From positions 21,488,001 through 21,552,000 of the forward strand of contig JAPYXD010000710.1 of NCBI GenBank assembly GCA_030998225.1: a stretch of 64,000 nucleotides of DNA, read 5' to 3'. The stretch's first letter is position 1. The number at the start of each line of letters is the position of its first letter. Position numbers and translations under genes: made by a program. Of the stretch, positions 12,429 to 24,074 are shown in pieces. This DNA is from Diplolepis rosae (Eukaryota; Arthropoda; Insecta; Hymenoptera; Diplolepididae). A model generated the notes under the pieces. The model made no database searches and was not told the origin of the DNA. It was given only the letters and a program-made list of their open reading frames with translations.

Positions 12429-13616
12429 AAGGGTTTTCTAATAGGGAAATAACAATTTCGTATCTTTATATGAACGCACCCTTAAACTTTTTTAATGAAC
12501 TGTCAATGTCAGAACGTTAGTTAAAGTCAACATTTTCATCATGGTAAAGTTCATGAATCAGCAACGTTTGGAAATTATTAAAAATTACTACCGAAATTCT
12601 GAGTCGGTGGTCGCAACTTTAAGAGCGCTTACTCCATTTTTCGGCCGGAATAATCGTCCCACCCGACAGGCTGTGCGTGCTATAGTGGATAAATTCGAGA
12701 CCAAATTTACACTATTGGACGTTCCGGTGTAAAAAAAAAATGAGCCAAATCAGTCGATTCCACGTCGTTCTCAAGAATTGGGCATCGCTCAAACGACACT
12801 GTGGCGTATTATGCGAAAAGATATTGGCCTACATGCTTTCAAGATTAAATTGACTCAAGAACTAAAGCCACTTGATCGTTTGAAACGCCGAAACTTCTTC
12901 AATTGGGCTCTGGCAAAGCTTGAAGAAAATGAAGAATTTCATCGGAAAATCATCTTCAGCGATGAAGCTCATTTCTGGCTCAATGGCTTTGTTAATAAGC
13001 AAAATATGCGTTATTGGTCAGCAACAAACCCAAATGTGCTTCTTCAGACACCGTTGCATCCGCAAAAAGTGACTGTTTGGTGCGGTTTTCATGCCGGAGG
13101 TGTGATTGGGCCGTATTTTTTCGTGGATGAAAGCGACCGTCATGTTGCCGTCAATGGAGAGCGCTATCGTGCTATGTTGGAAGATTATTTGTGGCCAGAA
13201 TTGGATGAACTTGACATCAACGATATGTGGTTTCAACAAGACAGTGCCACTAGCCACACAGCACGCGTCACAATCGATTTATTGAAAGGCAAATTCGGTG
13301 AACGTGTTATCTCGAGAAATGGTCCGGTCGAATGGCCACCTCGTTCATGCGATCTAACGCCATTGGATTTCTTTTTATGGGGCCATATCAAGTCACTGGT
13401 CTATGCCAACAAGCCAGCAACTTTAGACGACCTCAAAGACAACAACCAACGCGAAATTGCCTACGTTCCGCTCGAAATGTGTGCCAGAGTGGTGGAAAAT
13501 TGGGTCATAAAATGTAATGCTTGCACTACACCCACAATAAATTTGAACTCAATATCTCGAATATTTCTGTGTTTTATTCATAGATAAAATTGTTATGTCC
13601 CTATTGGAAAACCCTT
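12429..13616 (+). mobile_element. DD41D Tc1/mariner-superfamily element
   Basis: About 30-bp terminal inverted repeats start AAGGGTTTTCTAATAGGGAA and end, reversed, AAGGGTTTTCCAATAGGGAC. They carry two mismatches and TA duplications at 12427-12428 and 13617-13618. It carries the transposase remnant at 12541-13587. It is one of the best preserved transposons in the window. A decayed relative lies at 24075-24701. Confidence 0.85.
12541..13587 (+). pseudogene. DD41D transposase, frameshifted
   Basis: The N-terminal part is 12541-12731 (start MVKFMNQQRLEIIKNYY, helix-turn-helix type). An A-rich tract with a stop and apparent loss of tens of codons follows, then a 269-codon frame from 12778. The catalytic triad is visible: IIFSDEAHFW (first Asp), WFQQDSATSHTA (second Asp) and LTPLDFFLWG (third Asp). 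I count 41 residues between the second and third Asp, the spacing of the DD41D (rosa-like) group. Triad intact but the gene is broken near the DNA-binding region, so no activity is expected without help from another copy. Confidence 0.8.
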
Positions 13617-13654
13617 TATATTCAGTATCGAATACTCAAATAAATCGGGGAATA

Positions 13655-13768
13655 TTTGGGGTGGGGATTTTAAACATACTTGGACAGTAAAACTGACTTT
13701 ACCACTGCTTGCGCATGCGCAATTCGTGAGTTTTACAGTCCAAGTACGGTAAAAATTCCTACCCCAAA
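13655..13768. mobile_element. Short MITE (114 bp)
   Basis: TTTGGGGTGGGGATTTT at the left mirrors AAAAATTCCTACCCCAAA at the right. Inner arms CTTGGACAGTAAAAC and GTTTTACAGTCCAAG also pair, with GCGCATGCGC near the centre. It is inserted just upstream of the conserved gene B promoter block. Confidence 0.7.
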
Positions 13769-13769
13769 G

Positions 13770-14001
13770 CAATAAAGAACGTCTGATATTGAAGATATGT
13801 TAAGAAACAAAATTTGTTTATTTATCGTTCCTGACAATCCATAGTGTTTATTTTAACTTAAGATGCGGCAAACTTGGGTTTTATTCAAATTGTTTGCCGA
13901 TCGATTAAGCCTCAGCAAATAAGATTGAATTCTGACTCGTAGCTATATAATCTAACAAGCCACATTTCCAAAAAACCGTCAACTTTTGTGAGTTATTAAA
14001 A
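13770..14001 (+). promoter_or_regulatory. Gene B promoter region with TATA box
   Basis: TATATAA at 13944-13950 lies 52 bp before the gene B ATG, the same spacing as in gene A. The block from about 13775 onward matches 3355-3575 upstream of gene A with scattered substitutions. Confidence 0.55.
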
Positions 14002-14115
14002 ATGAAGAATCCAACAGTCGCAGTATTTTTTACGCTTTTAGCTGCCGCTTATTCTGATGGCAAGTTCACTCTTAAAATTTTTTGAAGTTAATGATTTGAA
14101 CTTTCATAGAGTCTA

Positions 14116-14338
14116 CACTGATAGAAACGGTTCGGAAAATTTATTTTCAAATAATTGTATTTATAATACAACATGTCTCTCTAAACAATTAAACATGTTG
14201 AACATAGCAATCGAAATATGGTAAGTGAAACTGGTCGAATTAGAAATAAAATATAGGAAGGCGAACAATAAGTATTGCTCAACAACCAATAATATGGTTA
14301 ATAAATATGATGTTAAGGGCCATTCCTTTCTATCAGTG
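14116..14338. mobile_element. MITE family M7 in gene B intron 1
   Basis: TA-flanked; ends CACTGATAGAAACGG and TTCCTTTCTATCAGTG. Same position as in gene A, but about 95 bp shorter because of an internal deletion. Confidence 0.75.
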
Positions 14339-14891
14339 TAGGCTCTAGAGTTTTTTTATTTTTTATTTAAGGTAAAAATATGTTAATTTGGGGTTAAACA
14401 ATTTTTTTAGATCTGAATATAGCTTTTCAACTCAATATGGAACAGTCGTTTTAACTCTAGAAAGATTTCTCCATATGGAGTTTATTTCGAGTAACATTAA
14501 CTATAATTTTTTCACCAGTTTACGTAATTTGGTTACATATTGTAATTAAAGCCTTCATTCCAAAAAGATTTCATTTCTTGATTAATCAGTTATTTATCAA
14601 TAAAATATTAAAATATCCCTTAAAATTGGAATTTCTTATAAGTAGTACAAAATATGAAAGAAGAAAAAAGAGAACAAAAGTATTCAGGAAATAGACACTT
14701 GTACTAACTCCTTTGCCGATTATCTCTCTAATTCTTTTTTAAAAACAGAAAAAAATTGGAAATTTCCAAATTAGTTACCATTTTCAGGCTTCAAATTGGT
14801 GAAAATTTGAGCAGAAAAGTGCGTGAAGTTCACACAAAAAATGTTTGTTTTTGAAATTTGTATAGCATTTAAAAAAGCTGAAGACATAAAA

Positions 14892-15312
14892 AACTTTTTT
14901 TCTCATGCATACACAGAAATGGATACTTTTTTTGCCTGAGACGCGAAAAGAAAATCCCCTTTTATGGGGTACACACGAGAAATGCGTGAGTTATCAATAA
15001 TTCCCGTGGGAATTGTCAATAAATACAGCATATGGTGTAACAATTGCGTGATTTGCGTTAAAACTGTGATTTTTCCATCATTTTTTTGCACTATTAAGTG
15101 TCGCCATCTAACGGACCAAAAGGTAAGTTCGTTACGAAAACTTGAAAACATGGGCAGCCAACTTCATCGTTATGAAAACCTACAATTGGTGCAAAATTGT
15201 CTCTGTTAAATCTCCTGACTGACATTTTTCGTGTGTAACCCAAAAAGGGGATTTTCTTCCCGCGTTTCAGGCAAAAAAAGTGGCCATTTCTGTGCATGCA
15301 TGAAAAAAAATA
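14892..15312. mobile_element. MITE family M5, complete copy
   Basis: Terminal inverted repeats of about 85 bp: TCTCATGCATACACAGAAAT at the left and ATTTCTGTGCATGCATGA at the right, followed inward by GAAAATCCCCTTTT and AAAAGGGGATTTTC. It lies in gene B intron 1 and is absent from the gene A intron, so it was inserted after duplication. Partial copies lie at 7901-8247 and 19217-19362. Confidence 0.8.
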
Positions 15313-15544
15313 AAGTATGCTACACGTGAGGAAGAGGATAATTCTGACGAGTGTGAAGTTGCACACTCGTCAGAATCATCCTCTTCCTCCCTTGTAACAT
15401 AAATATCTATTATATTAATCAGACTCTAAATAATCTTTTCAAAATGTATTGATTATTTTGTTTTAGTTCAATATCTGTACAAAAGTAAATTAGAATCTGT
15501 ATCACTACAAACCCAAAGGATATTAACATCCAAACACAACTATA

Positions 15545-16465
15545 CCAGGTCTAGAAGTATGAAACCTGAATTTTTTTGCAAAAAGTTACACGTCTGTTGC
15601 ATGAAAATGATCAAAAATATTTTATTCAAAGTAATCTCCATTGCTATTTACACATTTTTCCCACCTCTTCGGAAGGTGATGAATGCCACGTCAATAAAAC
15701 TGTTCGTCTTTTAAATCAAACCAGTTATCCAGCCATTCTTGTACATTATCGTACGAAGTGAAGGGTTGTTCAGCGAGAGCGTGGCCCAGTGATGCGAACA
15801 GATGGTAATCCGACGGAGCCAATTCTAGAGAATAAGCGGCATGCGCCTGTATTTCCCAACTGAACGTCTCGATCGTTTCCTTGACCCGTTTCGCTGTGTG
15901 TGATGGGACATTATCGTGAAGAAAAATGACTTTGTGTTGCCTTCTTCGATAATACGGTCGTTTTTCTTGTAAGGCTCGATTTCAATCGATCATTTGCTGT
16001 TGGTAGCGATTTGTGTTGACAGTTTCACTAGGTTTTAGCAGCTCTTCATCCAGTAAGGCTTGCAATTAGTTGTCTTTGAACTTTTTCGGTGGTTTTCCAC
16101 GAACTTCGTTTCTCACATCAAAATTGCCACTTTTGAATTTTTTAAACCACTTGAAACACTGTGTTTTGCCAAGAGCATGTTCACCGTAAGCTTCGACAAG
16201 TATTCGTTGCGATTCTGCAGCAGTTTTCTTCAAGTGATAACAAAAAACCAGTGCTGTCCGCAAATCGTAGTTCGTAGGCACAAAACTCGACATGTTGATG
16301 CTTTTAGTAAATACACTGGTATATCGAACTTGGGTTGTTGTCTACTGAATATCTTTCTCAGCTGCTAGAGGGAGAAGATGACGCTGCAGAAGCGGTCGCG
16401 CGGTCCCTAAACTGATGGCAAGCACAATCTATAGGGAAATTCCGGTTTTATACTTCTAGACCTGG
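15545..16465 (-). mobile_element. Mariner (cecropia-like), internally deleted, in gene B intron 1
   Basis: The 29-bp terminal inverted repeats start CCAGGTCTAGAAGTATGAAA and, on the other strand, CCAGGTCTAGAAGTATAAAA, with TA duplications at 15543 and 16466. The transposase is on the minus strand (16293 to 15622). The empty site is visible in gene A intron 1 near 4545, so it inserted after the A/B split. Confidence 0.85.
15622..16293 (-). pseudogene. Mariner transposase, internally deleted
   Basis: The N-terminal DNA-binding part begins MSSFVPTNYDLRTALVF and runs to PPKKFKD. After a stop codon and a short linker (LQALLDE) it jumps to LLKPSETVN, so the region with the first catalytic Asp (normally TGDEKW) is missing. 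The second Asp (LHDNVPSH) and third Asp (LAPSDYHLF) remain, followed by a nearly complete C-terminus ending SNGDYFE. Other nonsense codons occur. Non-functional, related to the copies at 55678 and 62026. Confidence 0.8.
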
Positions 16466-17056
16466 TAATTAAGAATTTTAAGAATCGAAAACAGTTCGAA
16501 CCCTCGAAATACCAAAACGATCAAATTTGGACCAGAAGAAACAAAATTTTGTTTTGGTCCAAATTTGTTCCTTTTGGTATTTTGAAGTTTTTAATTGTTT
16601 TGGATTCTTGAAATATTCAATAATATCTGTACAATCGTTACCCAATCATTTCAACTCGGATTATTCAAACTTCTCCCTACTTCTTCCACAAAAAGTTCGA
16701 ATGATCTAGGTCTGACTCTATTACAGAAGAAAAGACAAAACTGCTAAACAGCAAGATATTAGGAGGAAATCCTTCTCCAGCCACGTATGTGGCTAGTTTA
16801 CACACACAGGGACTTTTTTATGGAGCCGCGAGCTTGATTTCAAATAAACATGCTATAACTTGTGCTAGCCTTGCTCGTAGATTTCCTCCACCTGATTTTA
16901 AAAGTGCTTATATCAAAGTTTGAAGTACTCATATTTTAGAAGGTGTAAAACATTATTTTGAAAATATACTCTACCATAATTCGTCAAATCCTGTACCAGA
17001 TTTTGCGATCTTATGCGTAAGTTATTCCGCCAGAAAAAAATTATCAGAATGCTTCA

Positions 17057-17583
17057 GAATTCCCTGGCGAGATATCGGATTTAAATTCATTCCAAACCAA
17101 TCCGTGATTTCCGAATCATTTCGGAATTTTTATTCGAACTAAACACTTTCACTCCGATTGTAATCCATATAACGTTACGAATCCCATTCGACTTAAAACG
17201 GTGGAAAATCAATCTGGCAAAATCCGATTTATTCCGATCCATTCGGAGATGCTAATCTGAATGGATCAGAACTAAGTTCCTAATGCGAATTCGTTAGGAT
17301 TAATCTCAACTCGGGTTGATTCAAACCGAATTTCTAATGTGAACCAATCGGAATGAATCCATGGTTGAAATGATTGGGATTGACTAGGATCCCGATTCAT
17401 TTGGATTAGAATCTAGGATTGAATCAAATTGATTTTCAACCGTTTTGATCTGAACGTGATTTATAATGTTATATGGATTAGATTGGAGTAAAACTGTTTG
17501 GTGCGGATGGAAATTCCTGAATGATTCGGGAAATCGCGGATTGGTTCGGAATGAATTTTAATCCAAAACTTTCACCAGAGTTA
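17057..17583. repeat. M4 long palindrome filling gene B intron 2
   Basis: Same palindrome as in gene A intron 2 at the same site, with point differences. Its arms begin AATTCCCTGGCGAG and end CTTTCACCAGAG. Confidence 0.8.
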
Positions 17584-18446
17584 TTGATTACTTTGAATAT
17601 GAGAAATTTCTTTTTGTTTCAGTTAAATGAAACCGTTAAATTCTCCGACCATGTAACTGCAATCCCTATTTCACAACGAATTGTAAGTGAAGGGACTGAA
17701 GGTTACGTAAGTGGATGGGGTGGTACCGACCCAAACGGTCCTCGACCGCACTTTTATATGTCTTATATTTTAAAAGAGTTGCGTGTTAGAATACTTTCTC
17801 ATGACGTCTGTTTACAACACTATCCTCAGATGTCTAATTCGCAAATGTGTGCAAATAGCGCAGCAGGAGATGCAGCCCGACCTTATTTGGTACGTGGACT
17901 CTGACAATTTATAGTAGTATAAATTTAAATAGATAAGTATATAGATAAGTATAAATTAATAGTAGATTAAACACTAAGTTTATATGAAAATCATAGTATT
18001 TATCTTGCGTACTTTACACAAGCGCATTATTTTAAATAAACTTTTATTATTTTTCTCATCAATATAAACATCATTTGAGTGTTTAATAAACCTTCAAAAT
18101 ATTAGTTAAATTTATATGCTTTGAATGCTCATAAATGCTCTTTAAATTCTCATATAAGCTTAAAGGCTGAACATATTCTCAAGAGCATTTGCTCAACATA
18201 AATTTTTGGGTATTTAAGAACACTACACTCAAAATTCCCTCCAACGAGATTCCCTTAAACGAGCGTTCCCATGTACGAGCGTATCACCGTTCCCTACAAC
18301 GAGCAGTTGATTGACCCCTCTTTCCCTACTATTATGGGAAAAAGCGTGCTCCAATTTGAAACAGTAACGCGCATAACAACAAGTAAGGTATGGAGGAGTT
18401 CCCTCTCGCGCTCATTGCAGAGAATACTCCGAAGCTCGAGCTTATA

Positions 18447-18595
18447 CTCTCTAAATCTGAATCAGTCAAATTTTCACTGATTGAATCAGTGACTTGACTT
18501 TTCACTGATGAATAAGTGAAAAAATATTTTTCACTCTCAAAGCAGTCAAATTTTACTGATAATCAGTAGATTTTGACTGATTTAAATTTAGAGAG
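18447..18595. mobile_element. MITE family M2 in gene B intron 3
   Basis: 149-bp palindromic element, TA flanks, ends CTCTCTAAATCTGAATCAG and TGATTTAAATTTAGAGAG. The interior repeats TTTTCACTGATT-type motifs. It is absent from gene A intron 3. Further copies are at 37995-38190 and 46158-46378. Confidence 0.85.
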
Positions 18596-19216
18596 TAGTT
18601 GGAAGGAATCTCAAGTGTAATTATAAATACTAGAAATATTCATTTATCTCTCCTAGAAATGGTGAAATGTTAAGAATGTGATTTTTTTACATTTTAGGGT
18701 GACCTTGGCGATCCTCTAGTAGTTGAAATTAATGGCCAACGAATACTCATAGGAATCCTAATCTCTGCGAAGAATCAACGCGGTGCTCCTGTAGCCTATA
18801 CAAAATTATTCTCCTATTACAATTACATCATGGAAAAGGCGGATTGGCCCATCATACCATCAGTCATAGATGTACCATCTCACTATGAATTGTGCGAGTC
18901 AAGCGAGGAAGAATAGCACACTCTGCATAAAGGGGCAAAAATAGCTAATATTTATCAAGTGTGGAATTAGTTGTTCAAGCGAAGCAAGGGTAGCAAACTA
19001 TGCGAGATCAAATTTAGTTGTTGTCCCATGTTAAAAACGATATTTTCAGACTCGAAAACATTAAAGTTGCACGTCTTTTATCGCGTTGAGTTGACCACAA
19101 CTTGAGGTTATGTCAGGTTATGTTTTCATTTTTACCCGTTGATCCAGTTGAAAGTAGAAATACCCATTAGTGACGCTGTGCATAAGTGGCGCTGCACGCC
19201 GGCTAAACTAGGGAAT

Positions 19217-19460
19217 AAAAAATTCCTTTTTTCTCATGCATGCATATAAATGGCTAATTTTTTTGGCCGGAAACGCGGGAAGAAAATCCCCTTTTTTGAG
19301 TACACACGAAAAATGCGGGAGTTATCAACAATTCCCGTGGGAATTATCAATAACTCTCGCATAGTGATGGGACATCGACAACGAAACATCGAAAACATCG
19401 ATGTTTTTGTTTCGATGTATCGATGTAAGCTCTCGATAGTTTTGATATCGATCGATGTCA
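19217..19460. repeat. Partial M5 element and ATCGATG-rich palindromic patch
   Basis: 19217-19362 is the left part of an M5 MITE. It is followed by a patch dense in ATCGATG/CATCGAT motifs (19375-19455) around the palindromic core AAAACATCGATGTTTTT. This is the 3' flank of gene B. No gene was recognised between here and 19861. Confidence 0.55.
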
Positions 19461-19797
19461 ACGCTTCTTTTCCTCTAATTCGAAATAAAATGCTATTAAG
19501 GATAAAAAATATGTTTTAAAATACACAAGAATGTAATTTATTTATGGTAAAGGGATATCTTTCTGGTTCCTAATGCTTTTGAACAAAATTATTGATAAAA
19601 TTAATAACAATATTTTACGTCCGAGGTTAAATTATGAAGTAAATCAACATTACCCTAGTGGACCCGGTTGAGCCCTAGCAGGCCCGGTTAATTACATAAT
19701 TATCAACAGTACCAGACATATAAATAAACTCTTTATTGCATAAAATTAACAAGCCTTTCGAATTTATACTCAGAGTGAACCAGTGTACGTTATATTC

Positions 19798-19805
19798 TAT
19801 ATATT
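19798..19805 (+). promoter_or_regulatory. TATA-like box of gene C
   Basis: TATATATT about 56 bp before the gene C start codon, comparable in position to the boxes of genes A and B. It suggests that C was once expressed from the same kind of promoter. Confidence 0.4.
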
Positions 19806-20593
19806 CGTACATCCGAAAATCTTGAAAACTTATGACAAATCGTTTTTGTAAAGCAACGAAATGACAAGTCTCTTCTTTGCAGTATTTTTTACGTTTCTAG
19901 CTGCTGCTTATTCTGATGGTAAATAAATAAATTCAATTACGTTGTAAGGGAGAAACGGACAAAATTACTCGGACGGATAACATGAGTTATACAAATACTG
20001 TCGGTGTTCTTTAACTTTTTATTAGAGGTGTGAACAGTGCACGAACAAAAATGAAGGTAATGAAATCAGGATTAATTACTGGAATTTATGTAATCAAAAT
20101 CCACGCTCTTCTGTTTCTTGGGTAATCAGTTGGAAAGAATTTTTCAACATCAATAAAAAATTATGCAAGTAATAAAAAATCAATGCATTGATATCACAGT
20201 ATAAACATGATTTACGCAAAAGTGAATGTGTCGTTTTTCGAAATTTGGTCGTTTTTTTGAGGATTCAAACGGTTTCGAGTCCTTGGAATTTCGAATTGAA
20301 CATTTGTTTGGACGTTGAAGTGAATTTGAGTTTGTAGTGATACGGGTTCGAATTCAATTTGAAACCAATTGATTTATTGTTAAGGTTGAATGTAAGTCCC
20401 ATCCCCGTACAAATAGTAGAGTCCCGTGGGGCGCGATCAAGCTATGCTGTTTTGAAAAAATTTCATGGGCTCGCATAGTGAAAATTTTAGTGCGCTACTG
20501 GCTTAGAATTCGTAGTATGTGTGTATACGTATAGTCACCAATGCTATGCCAGCGGCCGACTCGTAGATCGTGCAACACTGGAATTTAAATCTA

Positions 20594-22207
20594 CACAGAG
20601 AGAAATAAGTCGTGGTTACATTAACCAGAAAAATCTGGTTGAATTGAATATGGTCACCAGTACTACATAGCACAGTTTGGGTGACAAACGATCCCGTAAC
20701 AATAACCTGGCTGAAAACTGGTTGCAATAACCAGATTCAATACGATTTCCTATTTCTGATTACAGTGACCACACGTCGCAGTTGAAAATGTCTTTAAGCA
20801 CAATTTCAAGTTATATCTGTTAAAGATTTCTGGTTACAGGAACCTGAAAATTTAGTGGCTTCGAGGCAGTAAGCCGCAGTAAGGTTCGATTTATCTCGAT
20901 TTATCACGCGCTAGTCTGCAGCTAACTTCACATTAAGTGCAGTTGTCAATGGTTGTTTTGTATCAATGTAAAATCATACTGCTTATTTTACTACATTTTC
21001 TACAACGGGAGAGAATAATTCTGGCACAAAAAAAATACTATGAAGCATGTATCATCACCTTTTCAAGAATTTTTTCAATTTCTTCCTTCATCTCTAAATC
21101 TACGTTGTATTATGTTGGCACCACAATTAGGTACAAAAAATTTTACTCAAAAAACCTGCGTTTTTTATAGTACAAACTACATGTTATATATAAAATGTTT
21201 ATATTTGAAAAAAACTTTTTTGACCTTTAAAATATTTTTTAAAATTAATTTTGAGATGCGTAATTTTAAATACTTTTCAGACAGCGGGCAGCCATGTTTG
21301 CTACTGACTCATGGAGGCAGTGACGTCACGATCATAACAACTTGAGATCTTTCTATAGATTTCATACGGCCAACGTATATTTATCAGGATTCTTTTTTGA
21401 ATTGTTTCCGCACAACGGAACGAAACATGTTCGATAGCCTTTTAAACTTTTCTTGGTTCTTACCTGTGTTTCTTTTTCACTCATTGTACAATAAATTAGT
21501 GAAAACAATCTATTTCAACTTGCGAGTCTATCAAATCCTACGTTAACGTATCTGAGTTTTATGATCGTGACGTCACGGGGCCTTCTATTAGCCGCGCGCC
21601 ATGATTTTGGCGCGTTTGAATCTCGTTTGAAAATGTGCAATTTTCAACAATTTATTTTACGGGCAGATATGCGTTTTAAAAATTCAGGAAAAAAAATTTA
21701 ATATTAAACTACGTATTATCTATCGATTGCTGCTATTATCACGAAAACGTTTTTTTCCCAATTATTCTTCTCCGTTGTAAAACATATAGTGAAATAAGCA
21801 GTATGAGTTTCTTGAATAAAAAAAGAAGTATTTTAAACTACATTTGTTCTATAAAAATTATTATACAAAATTTAATGAAATATTTTTTATTAATTATATT
21901 TTTATATACAAAATATTTATTTATTTAATAATCTATAATACACACGAACAAGCTAATTTAAAGTTATTGAAACCAAAAAATATGGTTTTCGTAAATAGAA
22001 AATGTGGTTATTGGAACCAGAAAAAAAAGAATCATTTAACGCTTTGACTAACTCACAGGTCACTGTGATTAATAATCCTGGTTCCTGTAACCAGAAAAAT
22101 TGGACACCAGTACAACTCTTCCAAACTCAGTTCTGACCTGAAAATGTGGTCAAAGACAAATTTAACAGTATTCATCAGGTTACTGTAACCAGGAATTTTT
22201 CTCTGTG
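20594..22207. mobile_element. 1.6-kb element with CACAGAGAGAAAT ends
   Basis: TA-flanked (20592 and 22208). Ends are CACAGAGAGAAATAAG and TTTTTCTCTGTG. Next to both ends and inside are many TGGTTAC...GTAACCA motifs. It lies in the gene C first intron and carries no transposase. A nested palindrome (20970-21815) sits in the middle. It belongs to the group of elements with CACNG(A)GAAAA-type ends. Confidence 0.7.
20970..21815. repeat. Nested 0.85-kb palindrome
   Basis: The left arm TCATACTGCTTATTTTACTA (about 20972) pairs with TAGTGAAATAAGCAGTATGA on the right (about 21790). Inner pairs include GAGAATAATT against AATTATTCTTC and GTGACGTCACGATCAT against ATGATCGTGACGTCAC. It looks like one MITE inserted in another. 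Confidence 0.65.
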
Positions 22208-24074
22208 TAACTGTGATATGCGTTTGAATAGCTGGATGTCAAAGGTTATTGTTAACACTTAAAAAAATGTCAGGTCAATTGAGATGGAAAGGAAGATTTA
22301 TACAGGGTGGGCACGAGTGGGTTGCAGAATAGGGAATATAATTGGGAGTAGTTTAGTATACGAAATACCGCCCAACATGCACTTTCGCTATTCGAAAAGA
22401 TCTTTTTCAGGCGTTTTTTTGAAATTCGCGCCAGCCCGAAAGAGGTTGTGCATGTCTTGCGCATGTCTGTTCGCTTTTTTCTAGGTCGGTAATAGTGAAA
22501 CCTGTCCATATTTAATTTTAAATATGGTACAGGTTAGGTTTCCAAATGTCATTTTTGAAAAAATAGTAAAAATATTAAAATTAAAAGTGTCATGTTTTAA
22601 AAATATTGTCGAAAGTGCGGCAGGATTTTAAACAACAGTGAGTGAATTTATTATTCAGACACACAAGTGTAAATAGTTGAAAATTGGAATCAAGTGTGAC
22701 AGCAAGAAGCTCACCTTTGTAGTGTCTAATAAAAAATATAAATTTTAAACAAATAAAGAGCTTTGTTGCTCAAAAAGGTTGATAAATGAGAACAGGAATA
22801 ATTTATGGCATGGAGAGTGGTAAGATTTTAAATCTCTATGATAAAAAATATTGAATATTTTTTTAATGTAAAATTTTCAATTACAATAATATGTTTTAAA
22901 TTTTCAGAAAAATATCTACTCACTACTTCACATTTCATTATTATTGCATATAATTAAGCAAACTTTTTTCCGGGAAGGTATGACTTAGGACAATACAGTT
23001 CTTTCTTATAAATGCAAAATCTTTATTTATTCATTTATAAAGGTGTTTTACACCGACATAAAAATTTTTCGATCTGCTTGCAGGAGTGATTCCGGCCCTT
23101 CTGGACATCTGCACCGAAAAATTTTTTTTTCCGAGAGTCAACTATCACCCATAATTAAGTCTAGCCTAGTTGAAATAACACGGATTCCTGTTTAAGAGAA
23201 TCACATACATACAGTTAAACAAACCAGTATAAACCTTGTTACAGAGAAATAAAGAATTCTAGTTCTATTAACAATTAAATTCAATTAATATTGCCATGCT
23301 GTTATTACAAAACTCCGCTGTAAAAAAAATATCTTCTGTATTTATTACTTTTTCACTGTGTAAACAAAAATTTATTTTTGTCAATAATTCTTTAAGACCC
23401 ACTTTTATCAATATAAATTTTGCTCTGGTAGATCATAAACGTAAAGTTGTTTTTTGGTTGCGTTTAATACATGCGCCTGAAAGGATCTGTCCGTCAAATC
23501 AACTTCCTTTCTTTGTTTTTCTTACTAAACTTGAACTTTGTCATTTCAACTAGGATTGCAAAGTTGGTGCCTGTCCTAACTATAGGCAAAATAGTATACG
23601 GGTACAAGGAATTTTTTTCGGTGTGTAATCGAAAATCGGAAAAGATTCGTAATCTGTGAATTCGTCGCTATAGCACAAACCTCCAGTTTTTAATTTCCTT
23701 AAAAATTGACAAAATGGCGGCGTTTTTTGCAAACGTGTAAAAAACACACGGTTTTTTGAGCTATGAATTAGGCAAATTATAATTATAAGTGTGCTAAATA
23801 TTGTGTAAAAATTTCAAGTCGATTCATTAAGCCACCTTTGAGTTATCATTTCCGCAGAATGCAAAAATGTCGTTTGGAAAAAAACGCGTTTAAAGTTTTT
23901 TTAAATGTGAAATCATAAAAAAATTCATATATTACTGGTCGCTTGGAGAGTCCGTTGGTTTATGTAGTGAAAAACAACGCTTTTAGTGTGTATTTATATA
24001 TATATATATAAACGCCAGTAGAAACACAAAACAGCTATATACCATATACATATATACGTATTCCGATTATTGAA
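22208..24074. other. Gene C intron sequence without recognised features
   Basis: AT-rich intronic DNA. The short open frames have no family features. A TA-dinucleotide microsatellite lies at about 23996-24011. Confidence 0.4.

Larger units (their letters stand above)
14002..18916 (+). pseudogene. Gene B: serine protease homologue with nonsense codon in exon 2
   Basis: Exons: 14002-14059, 16727-17016, 17623-17889, 18698-18916; lengths 58, 290, 267 and 219 nt, identical to gene A. In-frame TGA at 16921-16923 replaces the GGA (Gly) of gene A after 'IKV', truncating the protein to about 84 residues. All other coding positions remain open: activation site NSK|ILGG, His57 motif replaced by ITCAS, PDFAIL (Asp102 kept, unlike A), SGWG and GDLGDPLV. 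Intron 1 also uses a GC donor. A single stop in an otherwise open frame suggests a recent loss, readthrough, or a sequencing or allelic difference. Introns hold M7, M5, a mariner, M4 and M2. Confidence 0.8.

Noticed and set aside
22284..23659. Small frames in the gene C first intron
   Set aside because: No homology that I recognise, no splice signals of note, and the host gene is already a pseudogene.
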